Origin: Myxocyprinus asiaticus
Lineage: Eukaryota > Chordata > Actinopteri > Cypriniformes > Catostomidae
Assembly: GCF_019703515.2 (NCBI RefSeq)
Contig: NC_059374.1
Span: forward strand, 17,057,095-17,121,094
DNA: 64,000 nucleotides
Reading direction: 5' to 3'
Each line of letters starts with the position of its first letter. Within the stretch, counting starts at the first letter, position 1. Below, piece by piece: positions 25,421 to 37,582 of the stretch. A program made the translations under genes and the position numbers. The notes beneath the pieces were generated by a model. That model was given only the letters and a program-made list of their open reading frames with translations, ran no database searches and was not told the origin of the DNA.

Positions 25421-25783
25421 CAACGCTTCGGTGCCAGGACTTTGAAATAGCATACAGGGAAAACAATAAAAGGCATTACTTATACCACATCCAGCTAGCC
25501 AACTCCGTTTGCCATAACACGAGCTGGAGAAAGCGTGGGTGCAAGCTCGTCCTCAATCATTTGACGACTGCTGAATTTGTAAATCGGGCCGATCTGGTCC
25601 AAGCTCCTTTATCCTTTTTTCCTTCTTCAGGTGAACACCTTGTGAAAGTTATTTTAAAAGTTATAGTTGTTTTTTTTTTTTTTTTTTTTTAAAGATACAG
25701 CTGAACTTTTTTTTTCATTTGGAAGAAATGTTGTGCCAACATGAAACTTGGCAGTTCAACTTCAACTGTGTTAACAATCAGTC

Positions 25784-25945
25784 AACTAACAATCTTAACC
25801 TACAATCAGTCAACTAACAATCTCAACTAACTATCTAACAATTAGTCAACTAACAATCAAACAATTAGTCAACTAACAATCTAACAATCAGTCAACTAAC
25901 AATCTAACAATCAGTCAACTAACAATTTAACAATAAGTCAACTAA
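25784..25945. repeat. Minisatellite, about 23-bp unit
   Basis: About seven imperfect copies of AACAATCAGTCAACTAACAATCT, with T/C and AT variants. Unit length varies slightly because internal AACAATC blocks are gained or lost. Confidence 0.85.
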
Positions 25946-26344
25946 TGAGCTGCTGAGTGGAAAGTGAATCGTCCAATCACATGAGGCCAAAAAAATTAAA
26001 ACAATACTGATACACTACCAACAAATGTGGGAGTGTCCAGGGCGCAGTGAGCTGTGCCCCTTGGGAAAATCTGAAGCAACCAATTAGAGAGCAGCCTCGG
26101 GTCACCTGCTTACCAAAAGTTTAAGGACCTAGGGTTAGGGTTAGGTTACATACACACTCATTTGGCCAGCGCCCTTCAAACCGGAAGTATAGCCTATGTA
26201 TTCACACAGAAATGAACCAAATACATTTTTTTATAAATCTTTTTTTTAAAATAAATGCTAACACAAGACTATCAGGTGCATAGTACAACTAAATTTTATT
26301 TCATAATTATTTTGCAATATATAATTAACTTATGTTTAACATGT

Positions 26345-26876
26345 TTAAAGGAATAGTTCACCCAAAAATGAAAATTTGCTGATAATTTACTCAGGAAATT
26401 GTTTTGGACTGTTTTGGTTTGTGAATGGCGCTTGGTCTGTGGTCTGTGCAAGTTTCTCTTGTAAACAATGACGTGTTTCCTGCCTCCTCCTCCACATGAC
26501 GCGTGACCTTACCAATGAGCTTACGTCATCCCTCTCATTAGCGCACGTCACAGAGATGTACGGAAGCGAACATTTGTAGTTAAAAAGTATATAAGTATTG
26601 TTTTGTTTCTAAAAATAATAAATTGTTTGGGTTCAGAAGAAATTTATTTGTCGACTGGAGTCGTGTGGATTATTTTGATACACCCTAAATATGCATTTTG
26701 GACCATCAAAAATGGAGTACATTCACTTGCATTGTTTAAAGGAGGAGGCCTGAAATGAAATCCTAAAAATCTCAAATTCTGTTTTAATGAAGAAAGAAAG
26801 TCCGATACATCTTGGATGGCCTGAGGGTGAGTAAATTATCTGCAAATTTTCATTTTTGGGTGAACTATTCCTTTAA
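26345..26876. mobile_element. TTAA MITE with Angel-type ends, different core
   Basis: Starts TTAAAGGAATAGTTCACCCA and ends GGGTGAACTATTCCTTTAA. The terminal 40-50 bases match the Angel-type copies. The core (GCTTGGTCTGTGGTCTGTGC, then a GACGTGTTTCC and CACATGACGCG stretch) is unrelated and CpG-containing. Confidence 0.75.
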
Positions 26877-28046
26877 GTAGCCTTCTTCTCTGGATAACTT
26901 TAATGGGGCAGCACCCCCTATTGACTAGCCGCCACTGTCTCTGACATTATTTACACTGCTGTTGTTCATCCAACTTAAAATTGTATATCTTACCAAATCT
27001 GTATCCAAGCCTAGCATTGTTTATTCATGTTCACAGAAACTTAGATGAGCTACTGCTGTTTCTGATGTTTATTATCATTTCTTTCCTTCATAGTCATCGA
27101 TGTAACTGCATACATACTGTAACTTGTTGAAATGTTAAGAGAAATTTGTTGTGCTATGCATATGACTGGATTGCATTGAGAGCTGTTCCTGAATGTTTCA
27201 TGTACAGTATGTGTGTGTAAAGGGGGAGACTGTGTTCAGAAGGGATTCACAGCTGTTTCAAGACTCAAGTGTGTTTCACCTAACAATTACAGAGTGTGCT
27301 GCGTGGTTGTGGCCAACAACAGCCTTAAAAGAACACTGTTTATGAGATCGGCCTCCTGTGACTTCATTGCGATGCTACAATATTTTTTAAATCCCTTTTC
27401 TTTAAAAACCCAAAAATGCCATTTTCAGCTGTCTCTAGAACGGCACCTAGCGAAACCAGAAGTGGCTATGCGCGCACTCTCTAAACCAGAAATCAAACAT
27501 GGCATCTTGTGCAACTGTCCCATGGGAATTCTGCTCCGGGTTTTGGCTGAATCACGTTTTAGACAGTTTATTACTGCCACCTGCTATGTAGGATTAAGTC
27601 ACTTGAAGCTAGGGGTCACAAGAAGACCAACCCACTGCATCATTGAACCAATCCATATATAAGAAAGGACCAATGCTGTGTTAGCATCATGACATCAATG
27701 GACCAATATGCCCTTTCCCACCTACAGTCCCAGTACTTTTCCCTTAATAACTTACTAGGTGAGGAACAGAACATCCGAGGAGACTTTTCCTCTTTTACAT
27801 TCGCACTCACAATAGTAACCCCTGTTGTAACGTCATCTATTGCACGTGCAATCCAATATCAACAACAACAAAATCAACAACACCGACAGAGGACGCCGGG
27901 ATCAGAGTTACACTTTTGTTAAAGCTGTTTTACACAAACTTTAGCTACATCCGAAAAGGAAAGCAGCTGCCTAATCAGTTAAAAGTTTAAACAACAGTGT
28001 TTTTGGATGAATGGAACTCTAAAGGAAACTGGTCTCTGAATAGTTT
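26877..28046. other. Intergenic, no gene recognised
   Basis: The plus-strand frame 27213-27662 (149 codons) is the longest open frame here. It has no family motif, no splice context and ordinary composition, so I do not call it a gene. Confidence 0.4.
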
Positions 28047-28063
28047 AAAAAGCACCTTATTTC

Positions 28064-28489
28064 GGGGCCTGGGTAGCTCAGCGAGTATTGATGCTGACTA
28101 CCACCCCTGGAGTCGCGAGTTCAAATCCAGGGTGTGCTGAGTGACTCCAGCCAGGTCTCCTAAGCAACCAAATTGGCCCAGTTGCTAGGGAGGGTAGAGT
28201 CACACGGGGTAACCTCCTCCTGGTCGCGATTAGTAATTTTCGCTCTCAATGGTGCACATATTAAGTTGCGTGTGGATCTCGGAGAGTAGCATGAGCCTCC
28301 ACATGCTGGGAGTCTCCGTGGTGTCATGCACAATGAGCCACGTGAAAAGATGCGCGGATTGACTGTCTCAGAAGCGGAGGCAACTGTGACTTCTCCTCCG
28401 CCACCCAGATTGTGGTGAGTAACCGCGCCACCACGAGGACCTACTAAATTGTGGGAATTGGGCCTCCAAATTGGGGAGAAAAGGGGATA
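28064..28489 (+). mobile_element. tRNA-derived SINE with 17-bp target duplication
   Basis: The 5' part is tRNA-like. GGGGCCTGGGTAGCTCAGCG holds an A-box, and GAGTTCAAATCC at 28117-28128 is a B-box of the RNA polymerase III promoter. The body continues with CTCCTAAGCAACCAAATTGG and ends GGGGAGAAAAGGGGAT followed by A residues. The host sequence AAAAAGCACCTTATTTC is duplicated exactly at 28047-28063 and 28490-28506. This shows LINE-type target-primed insertion, and the perfect duplication points to a fairly young event. Confidence 0.9.
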
Positions 28490-28506
28490 AAAAAGCACCT
28501 TATTTC

Positions 28507-29402
28507 ATCCTACCTCATTATACAGCCTCCGAAGGTAGCATTTTCCAGTTTTCAGATGCAGCCTGTGTCTTTAAGTTACAGTTTACACTGGGCACGTGAG
28601 CTGTGGGTGTGGTGCTCCATGCTGCAGCCGGAGTGAGAGGAGAGATGAGGTGGTCAGTCTACAGTACCATGCAACACAAAGTGAACTCAGTGGATCAACA
28701 CAATCTTTTACCATAAAGGCTTTTATGGCTCAACATATTGTACTGAAAAACTCCCTCACTGACTTTAAAAAGATGTCTTGATGCAAGTTATCCACGCAGT
28801 AAGAGGCACGCAATTCTTCCCTCATGTAAACTAGATTTCACGACGGTTTAGTGTATAATAGAGCTCAGTTACCTATATCTCATTTAATATATGATTATTT
28901 ATATCCATCATCCCCAGAAAATTTGTATCTAGTAATTAAGAAATCACATTATTATCTGTATAGTCACACAGTACAAACAGTACAGATGCAATGAAAACTC
29001 AAAACTTCTCCCATCCCGATGAAGTCACGCAGCAGCTCTGCTCATCCCTCACACGTGCGCACACACACACATGTGAAACGGTTGATCCTCTTTGGATACT
29101 TTGTTTGTTATGTTATTTCTGTTTAGGGAATTGTTAAATTAGTAGCAGGCTAGCAGCTAAAAGTTTGTTTACAAATAGCTGCTGTGGACTCCTTGCGTTT
29201 CTCATTGCTTTGTGCGTCATAGGTTTTTGACCAATCATAGTCTGCAGCACCTCCTACATCCCTTTATGCCTCAAAAGTACCTACCCAGGAGTAGGAGCTA
29301 TAACCAGACAGAGTAATTCTATGTTCAGATTCCTTATCAGCCCTTAGTAGTTTGGATTAATTTCAGTCTATGAGAGAAGACTTAGTAATAGAAATATACA
29401 TG
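28507..29402. other. Intergenic, no gene seen
   Basis: Only short open frames. A small CA run lies near 29058-29072. No repeat ends or coding similarity recognised. Confidence 0.4.
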
Positions 29403-29979
29403 CACTGAGCACTTTATTAGCACACTATGATCCTAATAAAGTGCCCAGTGTGGTCTTCTGCTGTTGTAGCCCATCTGCCTCAAGTTTCGATGTGTTGTGC
29501 ATTCTTAGATGCTATTCTACTCACTACAATTATACAGAGGGGTTATCTGAGTTACCGTAGCCTTTCTGTCAGTTCGAACCAGTCTGGCCATTCTCTGTTG
29601 ACCTCTCTCATCAACAAGGCATTTCCGTCCACAGAACTGCCGCTCACTGGATGTTTTTTTTTTTTTTTTTTTGTTTTTTGTTTTTTTTGGCACCATTCTG
29701 AGTAAATTCTAGAGACTATGCGTGAAAATCCCAGGAGATCAGCAGTTACAGAAATACTCAAACCAGCCCATCTGGCACCAACAATGATGAGGTCGAATGA
29801 TGAGGTCGAAATCAATGAGGTCACATTTTTTCCCCATTCTGATGGTTGATGTGAACATTCACTGAAGCTCCTGACTCATATCTGCATGATTTTATGCTTT
29901 GCACTGTATGTTTGGGTGATTAGATAATTGCATGAATAAGTAGGTGTACAGTTGTTCCTAATAAAGTGCTCATTGAGTG
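29403..29979. mobile_element. Interspersed repeat with CACT..GAGCACTTTATTAG ends
   Basis: The left end CACTGAGCACTTTATTAG and the right end (minus strand) CACTCAATGAGCACTTTATTAG are inverted repeats. The interior (AGTCTGGCCATTCTCTGTTG, CAGGAGATCAGCAGTTACAG) is a sequence I associate with a widespread fish/amphibian repeat. A long poly(T)/TG tract is at 29656-29690. Superfamily not determined. Confidence 0.6.
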
Positions 29980-29997
29980 TATATGTTACTGTTGTCA

Positions 29998-30300
29998 TTA
30001 AATAAAATGGGAATCAGTGTTAATTTTTGTTGGATACCAGCACATACAGGGGTAAAAGGAAATGAGGAGGCATATAAGCTTGCCAAGAAGGCAGCTGGAA
30101 GATAAACAGGTTTCTTTGGGTAAGGGTGAAGTCAAATCCATTATTAAGAAAGAGTGGTTATTGAATATCAGAAAAGATGGAATACATGTCAGACTGGAAG
30201 ACAGTATTTCAGGATTTAACCTTCTGTGTGTGGAGTGTCTGGTAACTTTATCTTTGCTATGTCCTTGTATAACGTACAAGTAAGGGCAGCTGGTGGAGTT
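29998..30300 (+). pseudogene. Non-LTR retrotransposon RNase H fragment
   Basis: The plus strand encodes VNFCWIPAHTGVKGNEEAYK then LAKKAA, the conserved C-terminal motif of RNase H domains in I-type LINEs (usual form W.P.H.G..GNE.AD..AK). A stop follows, and later frames contain SEVKSIIKK-like text. It is a short, broken piece. Confidence 0.65.
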
Positions 30301-31086
30301 TCTGGTGACCCCCTAGGGAGTCCCTAGTGGCCTGCGCAGACTGCGTTATATGCGTATTAGGCCTTCTGTTGGTGCTTCTACAGTTTTTTTTTTTTTTTTT
30401 TCTTGCAATGTTATAGAATCCCATTTTGCTCCAACAGAAAAACAAAAAAAAAAATCAAAAAGTTTTCTGGACTTTTCAAAAGAGTGGAAAATTTTTTTTG
30501 ACATTGAGATAACAACAAAAGAAGAGATAAAGATGTCCATTGCAGCAGTGTTGACTAGTTTGCTTTGTTTATTATTAATACCAGGATAATATAGCACACA
30601 GTTAAGTTATATAGCCTAAATATTGGCTACATTAATTAATGTACATCAATACATTAAAATAACAGTTTGCTAATAAGGCGGAAATACATCATTAAACTTT
30701 GTGAAAAGGGTCCATTATTATGGAAGCCCAGTAGTGCCATTTACAAAAGAATGAAGGAATAAATTATCAGTCTATTAATTTGAAAATAAAAACTTGAATA
30801 AATAAACCAATTTATAAATGGACAAATAAATAGACACATTTAAATGTTTATTTCTTGATCCACGTTAACCACACAAGCACACTTTATTCTCTCATTTAAT
30901 GCTTCCTTGAGCCACATGTGATTGAATTCTTATCGATTTTAAAAACAGATTTGACCATTTTTAAAGATGCTCTCTTTTGAGCTGTCATAGGAATGCAAAG
31001 CAACAAACCTTTAAAAAAAATTAATTAGCATTTACATTATTAATGTTTCATTAGTATTCCTGTTTAAGCAATATTAAACAATATTA

Positions 31087-31539
31087 TTACAGGAAGTCCA
31101 GGATCCAGCTGCACAGCGAGCTGTTTAAGCCCAGAGCCCGGAGTTTCTCATCAAGCTTGGAGGGCACTAAGATGTTGAATGCTGAGCTGTAGTCTACAAA
31201 CAGCATTCTCACATAAGTGTTCCTTTTTTCCAGGTGGGAGAGAGCAGTGTGTATTGTAGATGCAATGGCATCATCAGTGGAGCGGTTGTTGCGGTAAGCA
31301 AACTGCATTGGGTCCAGTGATGGAGGTAGCACAGAGCAGATGTAATCTCTGATTAGTCTCTCAAAGCATTTGCTGATGATGGGGGTCAGAGCAACAGGAC
31401 GCCAGTCATTTAAGCAAGTGATTTTGGATTGCTTTGGTACAGGCACAATGGTGGATGTTTTAAAGCATGTGGGGACTACAGACAAAGAGAGGGAAAGGTT
31501 GAAAATGTCCGGAAAAAACCAGCCAGTTGGTTCACGCAC
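31087..31539 (-). pseudogene. LINE reverse transcriptase, N-terminal part
   Basis: [33 protein letters not shown] and VDYSSAFN (first catalytic Asp) mark reverse transcriptase blocks 1-3 of the CR1/L2/Rex group. The domain ends at WILDFL without the second catalytic motif, a 3' truncation at about 31083. Confidence 0.85.
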
Positions 31540-31883
31540 GCTCTGATGACGCGGCCCGCTATGCCGTCTGCACCCACGGCTTTACGGATATTCACCCGTC
31601 GGAAGGATCGGGTTACATCCACTACAGAGGCGGAGTGTGAACTAACCTCTGTAGCTTCAGCCGCGAGAGCTCTCTCCATGAGGGTGGTGTTATTTCCCTC
31701 GAAACGTGCATAAAAAGTATTTAGCTCATCCAGGAGAGAGGCAGCAGTGTTCACGGCGGAGTTTTTATTCCCTTTAAAGTCCGTGATGATATTAATTCCC
31801 TGTCACATGCTTCTAGAGTTGGTGGTGTTAAACTGTCCTTCAATCTTGTTCCTGTACTGGCGTTTTGCTGCTCTGATAGTTTT

Positions 31884-32753
31884 TCAGAGGGTATAACAGG
31901 CTTGTTTATGCTCCTCCGCATTCCCGGAATTAAAATCAGAGGTCCGCGCATTAAGTGCCGCGCGAACATCACTATTAATCCAAGGTTTCTGGTTCGAGTA
32001 GATCCATATTGTTTTGGACGGAACAACATCCTCTACGCACTTTCTGATGAAACACGTGATGCTAGCAGCGTAAAGTTCGATGTCGTCATCAGAGCCGGAC
32101 CGAAACATCTCCCAGTCCACGTGATCAAAACAGTCTTGTAGCGTAGAGTCTGATTGGTCCGACCAGCACTGGGTCGTTTTGAGGGTGGGTGCTTCCTGTT
32201 TGTGTTTCTGCCTGTAAGCGGGCAGAAGCAGAACGGAAGAGTGGTCCGATTTTCCAAATGGTGTGCGGGGGAGGGATTTGTAGCCATCCCGGAAGGGAGA
32301 GTAGCAATGGTCCAAAACCCGGTCCCCTCGTGTGTTAAAACTGATGTGTTGGTGGTATTTTGGTGCGATTGATTTGAGATTGGCTTTGTTAAAGTCCCCG
32401 GTCACAATAAATGCGGCCTCAGGGTGCGCGGTTTCCTGCTTGCTTATAATCCCATACAGTTCCTTGAGTGCCTGGTCTGTGTCAGCTTGTGGCGGGATGT
32501 ACACAGCTGTGATAATGACCGCTGTGAATTTCCTCGGTAGCCAGAATGGTCGACACAGAAGCATGAGAAATTCCAGATCAGGAGAGCAGAAAGACTTGAT
32601 AGAATGTACGTTCCTCTGATCACACCAGGATTTGTTGATCATAAAACATACACCACCACCTCTGCTTTTACCTGAGAGGTCTTTCGCTCTGTCTGCTCGG
32701 TGCACGGAGAACCCCGCGGGTTCGATGGCTGAGTCTGGAATCTCCGCAGACAT
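31884..32753 (-). pseudogene. LINE endonuclease domain
   Basis: A 289-codon frame whose N-terminal half matches exonuclease-endonuclease-phosphatase folds: GGGVCFMINKSWC, AVYIPPQADTDQAL, VTGDFNKANLKSI, and the terminal SDHSSVLL motif with catalytic Asp-His. It is the longest open segment of the LINE, but its neighbours are in other frames. Confidence 0.8.
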
Positions 32754-33907
32754 CCAAGTTTCTGTAAGGTAGATAATGCAGCAGTCCCTCGTCTCTCGTT
32801 GGAAAATGATCCACGCTCTCAGCTCACAGAGCTTGTTGTACAGAGACTGCCAGTAGAATACTGGGTAGCGGGGGTCGATTTGCGCGGCGTCTTACTCTGA
32901 TGAGAACGCCGGCTCTGTTTCCCCTTTTCCTTCAGCGATTCCGCGGCTGGACTGCCCAGACAAAGGGCTCCGCTGGCGTGTTTGTAAACAGTGGGTCAGC
33001 ACTGAGGAATCTGAAGTCCGGTTTACGATGTGTAATTGCAGAACCAATGTCCAAAATTGTTTGTCTGTCGTAGACAATAAGGCAGACAACATCCAAGACA
33101 AAAAACATAAGAATTGTAAACAAAACAAACAAAAAACTACAATGTTGTGTCGGAGCTCGCAACGCAGCAGCCATACTCGGCACCATCTTTAGTCAAATAG
33201 CCAAATACCTATTAAAATGCAATGTAAACAGTGCTTTTAAAGAGCATTAAAAAGTGCATTTAAAAGACTCATTAATGTACTCATTTATTGCTACATTTAA
33301 TGACTTTTTAAACATGAAATAAATATGATTTATTAATGCACAATTTTATTGTTAAATATAATTAAACTTTTAAACATGAATTAAATAAACACATTTAAAT
33401 GTGTCTTTTTATTTGTCCATTTATAAATGGACTTATTTATTTATTTCAAATTAATAGATTGATAATTTATTCATTCATTCTTTTTTTTTTAACTGGCACT
33501 CCTGGACTTCAGCTTGTATGGATTGACAAATGGTAAAAGAAAAGGAAAAGTCAAACAATAAAGAAAAGCAATTGGCAAATGGTTGAAGAAAAGTAACTGG
33601 CATATGGATGAAGAAAAGCAATTGCCAAATGCTTTTTAAAACGCAATTTAAAAGGTGCATTTAAAAATCCCTTATTAATGTGCTGTTTTACTGCTAAATA
33701 TAAGTACATTTTAAAACTTTAAATAAATACATTTAAATGTGTCTATTTTTTTGTCCATTTATAAATTGGTTTATTTATTCACATTTAAATGTGTCTGTTT
33801 ATTTGTCCATTTATAAATTGGTTTTATTTATTCACCTTTTTATTTTCAAATTAATAGATTGATAATTTATTCCTTCATTCTTTTGTAAATGGCACTCCTG
33901 GGCTTCC

Positions 33908-35412
33908 ACACATTATGGGATTAACACTATTAAGGAGAAAGGGTGATTTTTGCACAGACATAACATTTCTGCATGGCCTATACATAAAATAAAGAATAAT
34001 CATTGACAACATGACACACCTAGAACATCAAAGGTTGGGTGCATATGTCCTAAACACACACACACACAAAATATTAACTTAATGGCATTATAAATTATAT
34101 AATCTGTGTTAGATCTTGGCGTTGCATATCAGGATAGTATGGTCAAATTAGTCATTCTGTTATTGTACTTACTGTTAAAAAACTTTGGTTTTGGTTTAGC
34201 TGTAAATGATAACATTATAGGCCAACTACTTCATTATTTTTTAAGGTGATGATTGAGCAATAATTGCCTTGTGTAGGCATGTACAAGGAAGCTATAAAGG
34301 ATAAATAAAATTCAAGTACTGGGAAATTATAACAAGATCTGACTGAACTGAAATTAACTGTTAACAGGCCGCTGCTGATGTCTTTATAAGTTCTTATTGT
34401 TATTATCAATTTTCTGTAAATTATTGTGGCAGTATTATGCTACTCACCTAATGAAAGAATAAAGAAGACAATGTTATAACATGGGTTTGATAATACTTGT
34501 TCATTCCTTTGTACTGTGATTACAATGATATCATACCCTTTTATATCATTTTGTTCTAATATTGTCATTCTTTCTTTCTTTCTTTCTTTCTTTGCTAGTT
34601 TCAGATATGGCTATTGTTTCTTTAGAATTCTAATACTTGTCCTTTAGCAGTTGTTTGCACATTCTACTTCTGTCTTTTTGCTGGTTAGTTCCAGTTTGCT
34701 TCTTTCAAGACACTATTCACCAAACGTTCACACATGGAATAGTCTAAATAATAATTTAAAGTTTCCTCATTTCAGACTACACTTTTTTTTTTTTTAGATT
34801 GGTCAAGTTAAATCATGTGTTAGAGCAAAAAGACCAGGCTTTTACCAGGTAATAAACTTTTTTTAATTGTAAAGTGGGAAATCCTTACCAACATGATGCT
34901 GAGTACTAATGTTGAGTATTGTGCTTTTCATTTCTTTTTTTTTTTTTCAAAGTATTAAGTCTAGTCCAAAAACTGATGTAATATGTTACATTTTAAATTC
35001 TTGTAATCAGATCACAGTTAATGACTCTTAATTAAAATAATTACTTTTAAGTACATTACTTAGGTTACACATATTTCTAAAATAATATTATGTATGTATA
35101 TATAATATAATACATTTAAAATATGAATTCATATGTTCATGTGAACGTCTGTTCTGGGACAGCTGAAGGGTGTGCGATAATGAACAATGTGGAAACATAG
35201 ACACTATTTGGAATTTGTTGAGCAGAAAGAACATTTTCAATGAAAAGTTTTAGAGAGTAACTTAAAAGTACAGTCATTTGTAATGTGATTACTTTTTAGA
35301 TGAAGTAATCAGTAACCATTTTACTAAGTTACAATTTTACGTATTAGTATTAATCATTTATAGAGGATTACTTATTTTGAGTAATTTTATTACATTAACA
35401 GAAAAGTTCGCA
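33908..35412. other. Intergenic, repeats only
   Basis: Contains a (TTTC)n run at 34570-34596 and several T tracts. Around 34960-35400 there are repeated AGTAATC/GATTACTT motifs of the kind found in fish interspersed repeats, but clear ends were not found. No coding segment. Confidence 0.4.
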
Positions 35413-36070
35413 AAAATTACAATTGTCTCATTATTTGCTCAACCTCATGGCATCCCAGATGTGAATGACTTTCTTTCATCTGATGAACACAAATGAAGAT
35501 TTTTAGAAAAATATTTCAGCTCTGTAGGTCCATACAGTGTAAGTGAATGGTGGCCAGAACTTTGAACATCTAAAAAGAACATAAAGGCAGCATAAATTAA
35601 TCCATACGACTTTAGTCATTTAATCCATGTCTTCAGAATTTATATGATAGGTGTGAGTGAGAAACAGATCAATATTTAAGTTCTTTTTTATTATCAGTCT
35701 CCACTTTCACATTCTTCTTTTCTTTTTGGCGATTCACATTCTTTGTGCATATTGCCCCCTACTGAGCAGGAAGGAGAATTTATTGTAAAAAAAGGATTTA
35801 AATATTGATCCCCACACCTATCATATCTCTTCTGAAGACATGGTTTAAACGACTAGAGTCGTATGGATTACCTTTATGCTGCCTGTTTGGAGCTTCAAAT
35901 TGTTGGTACCCATTCACTTACATCATATGGACCTGCAGAGCAGAAATATTCTTTTAAAAATCTTTGTTTGTGTTCTGCAAAAGAAAGTAAGTCATCCGGG
36001 ACATCTGGGATGGCATGAGAGTGAGTAAATGATGAGAGAATTTAAATTTTTGGGTGAACTATCCCTTTAA
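35413..36070. mobile_element. Angel-type MITE, left terminus lost
   Basis: The body matches the other Angel-type copies (CATCCCAGATGTGAATGACT at left, GGGTGAACTATCCCTTTAA at right with TTAA 36067-36070). The left TTAA and GTTCACCC end are missing. Confidence 0.7.
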
Positions 36071-36335
36071 TAAGTTTTTTTACAGCATTGATTAATCTTG
36101 GTTATTGTTAATTTCTAAATACTCTATTGTTCATTGTTAATTCATTTTAGTTCATAGTGCATTAACTAATGTTAACATATACAACTTTTAATGTTTTAAG
36201 TGCATTAATACATGTTGAAATTAACATTAACCAACATTAACAAGTGCTATAAAAGTATTGTTCATTGTTTGTTCATGTTAACAAATGTAGTTAACTAATG
36301 TTAACAAATCAACCTTGTTGTAAAGTGTTGCTGTT
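36071..36335. mobile_element. Short MITE related to 22651-22919
   Basis: TTTACAGCATTGATTAATC, repeated TTAATG/CATTAA motifs and a right end AACCTTGTTGTAAAGTGTT. It directly follows the previous MITE. Confidence 0.55.
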
Positions 36336-36392
36336 ATTTTTATACTCAGTTTGCTGCTTACCTAAGATTACAGTTCCTATTAAATTTATTTA

Positions 36393-37582
36393 GGGTTGAA
36401 GTCAGAAGTTACATACCACTCCACAGATTAGCAAACTATAGTTTTGGCAAGTCGTTTAGGACATCTAGTTTGTGCATGACACGGGTAATTTTTCCAACAG
36501 TTGTTTACAGACAGATTGTTTCACTTTTAATTGACTACATCACAATTCTAGTGGGTCAGAAATATACATACACTAAGTTAACTGTGCCTTTAAGCAGCTT
36601 GGACAATTCCAGAAAATGATGTCAAGCCTTTAGGCAATTAGCCAGTTAGCTTCTGATAGGAGGTATACTGAATTGGAGGTGTACCTGTGGATGTATTTTA
36701 AGGCCTACCTTCAAACTCAGTGCCTCTTTGCTTGACATCATGGGGAAATCAAAAGAAATTGGCCAAGACCTCAGAAATAAAAATTGTGGACCTCCACAAG
36801 TCTGGTTCATCCTTGGGAGCAATTTCCAAATGCCTGAAGGTACGGTTATGTTTGGAGGAAAAAGGTGAAGAACACCATCCCAACCGTGAGGCATGGGGGT
36901 GGCTGCATCATGTTGTTGGGGTGCTTTGCTACAGGAGGGACTGGTGCACTACACAAAATAGATGGCATCATGAGGAAGGAAAATTATGTAGATATATTGA
37001 AGCAACATCTCAAGACATCAGCCAGGAAGTTAAAGCTCGGTCGCAAATGAGTCTTCCAAGTTGACAATGACCCCAAGCATACCTCCAAAGTTGTGGAAAA
37101 ATGGCTTAAGGACAACAAAGTCAAGGGATTGGAGTGACCATCACAAAGCCCTGACCTCAATTCGATAGAAAATTTGTGGGCAGAACTGAAAAAGCATGTG
37201 CGATCAAGGAGGCCTACAAACCTGACTCAGTTACACCAGTTCTGTCTGCAGGAATGGGCCAAAATTCCAGCAACTTATTGTGAGAAGCTTGAGGAAGGCT
37301 AATCAAAACATTTGACCCAAGTTAAACAATTTAAAGGCAATGCAACCAAATGCTAACAAAGTGTATGTAAACTTCTTACCCACTGGGAATGTGATGAAAG
37401 AAATAAAAGCTGAAATAAATAATTCTCTTTTATTATTCTGACATTTCACATTCTAAAAATAAAGTAGCGATCCTAACTGACCTAAGACAGGGAATGTTTT
37501 CTACGATTAAATGTCAGGACTTGTGAAAAACTGAGTTTAAATGTATTTTGCTAAGGTGTATGTAAAATTCTGACTTCAACTG
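36393..37582 (+). mobile_element. Sleeping Beauty-like Tc1 transposon, inactive copy 2
   Basis: The left end is GGGTTGAAGTCAGAAGTTAC; the right end on the minus strand reads CAGTTGAAGTCAGAATTTTA. TA flanks both. It is the same family as 5045-6294 in opposite orientation, and ends about 140 bp upstream of the CLCA start codon. Confidence 0.9.
36740..37302 (+). pseudogene. Sleeping Beauty-like transposase with internal deletion
   Basis: It begins MGKSKEIGQDL, then shifts frame through VDLHKSGSSLGAISKCLKV. It jumps directly to sequence encoding LCLEEKGE and KNTIPTVRHGG, so the second helix-turn-helix, the nuclear-localisation region and the first catalytic Asp are deleted. A stop follows KLKLGRK. 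The DNDPKHTSK and [19 protein letters not shown] blocks, carrying the second Asp and Glu, survive in the remainder. The deletion differs from copy 1, which lost its C-terminus. Confidence 0.85.

Larger units (their letters stand above)
31083..33190 (-). mobile_element. CR1/L2-type LINE, 3'-truncated
   Basis: Reading on the minus strand, the 5' part begins near 33186 (MVPSMAAALRAPTQH). It is followed by an apurinic endonuclease domain with AVYIPPQAD, FIVTGDFNKANL and KSDHSSVLL motifs (32753-31884). The reverse transcriptase N-terminal half (31539-31087) has [36 protein letters not shown] and [10 protein letters not shown]. It stops at WILDFL, before the YADD-type motif, so most of the catalytic palm is absent. 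Frame changes occur between blocks. Known role: target-primed reverse transcription. This copy is dead. Confidence 0.85.
30722..33907. repeat. Fold-back repeat with roughly 130-bp inverted arms, holding a LINE
   Basis: The left arm at 30722-30855 starts GGAAGCCCAGTAGTGCCATT and runs through ATGAAGGAATAAATTATC and CCAATTTATAAATGGACAAA. It recurs in inverse at about 33765-33907. A third, partial copy lies at about 33400-33515. The LINE at 31083-33190 sits between the arms. Confidence 0.65.

Noticed and set aside
25784..25945. CRISPR-like array
   Set aside because: Regular short repeats, but without unique spacers and in a vertebrate genome; a minisatellite explains it.
26126..26152. Telomere-like TTAGGG motifs
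   Set aside because: Only two to three imperfect units; too short for an interstitial telomeric array.
27213..27662. 149-codon plus-strand open frame
   Set aside because: No family motif, no splice or promoter context, no extension in neighbouring frames; such lengths occur by chance in this DNA.
28064..28137. Possible tRNA gene
   Set aside because: A and B boxes are present, but the sequence continues into a SINE body with an A-rich end and a 17-bp target duplication, so it is the head of a SINE.
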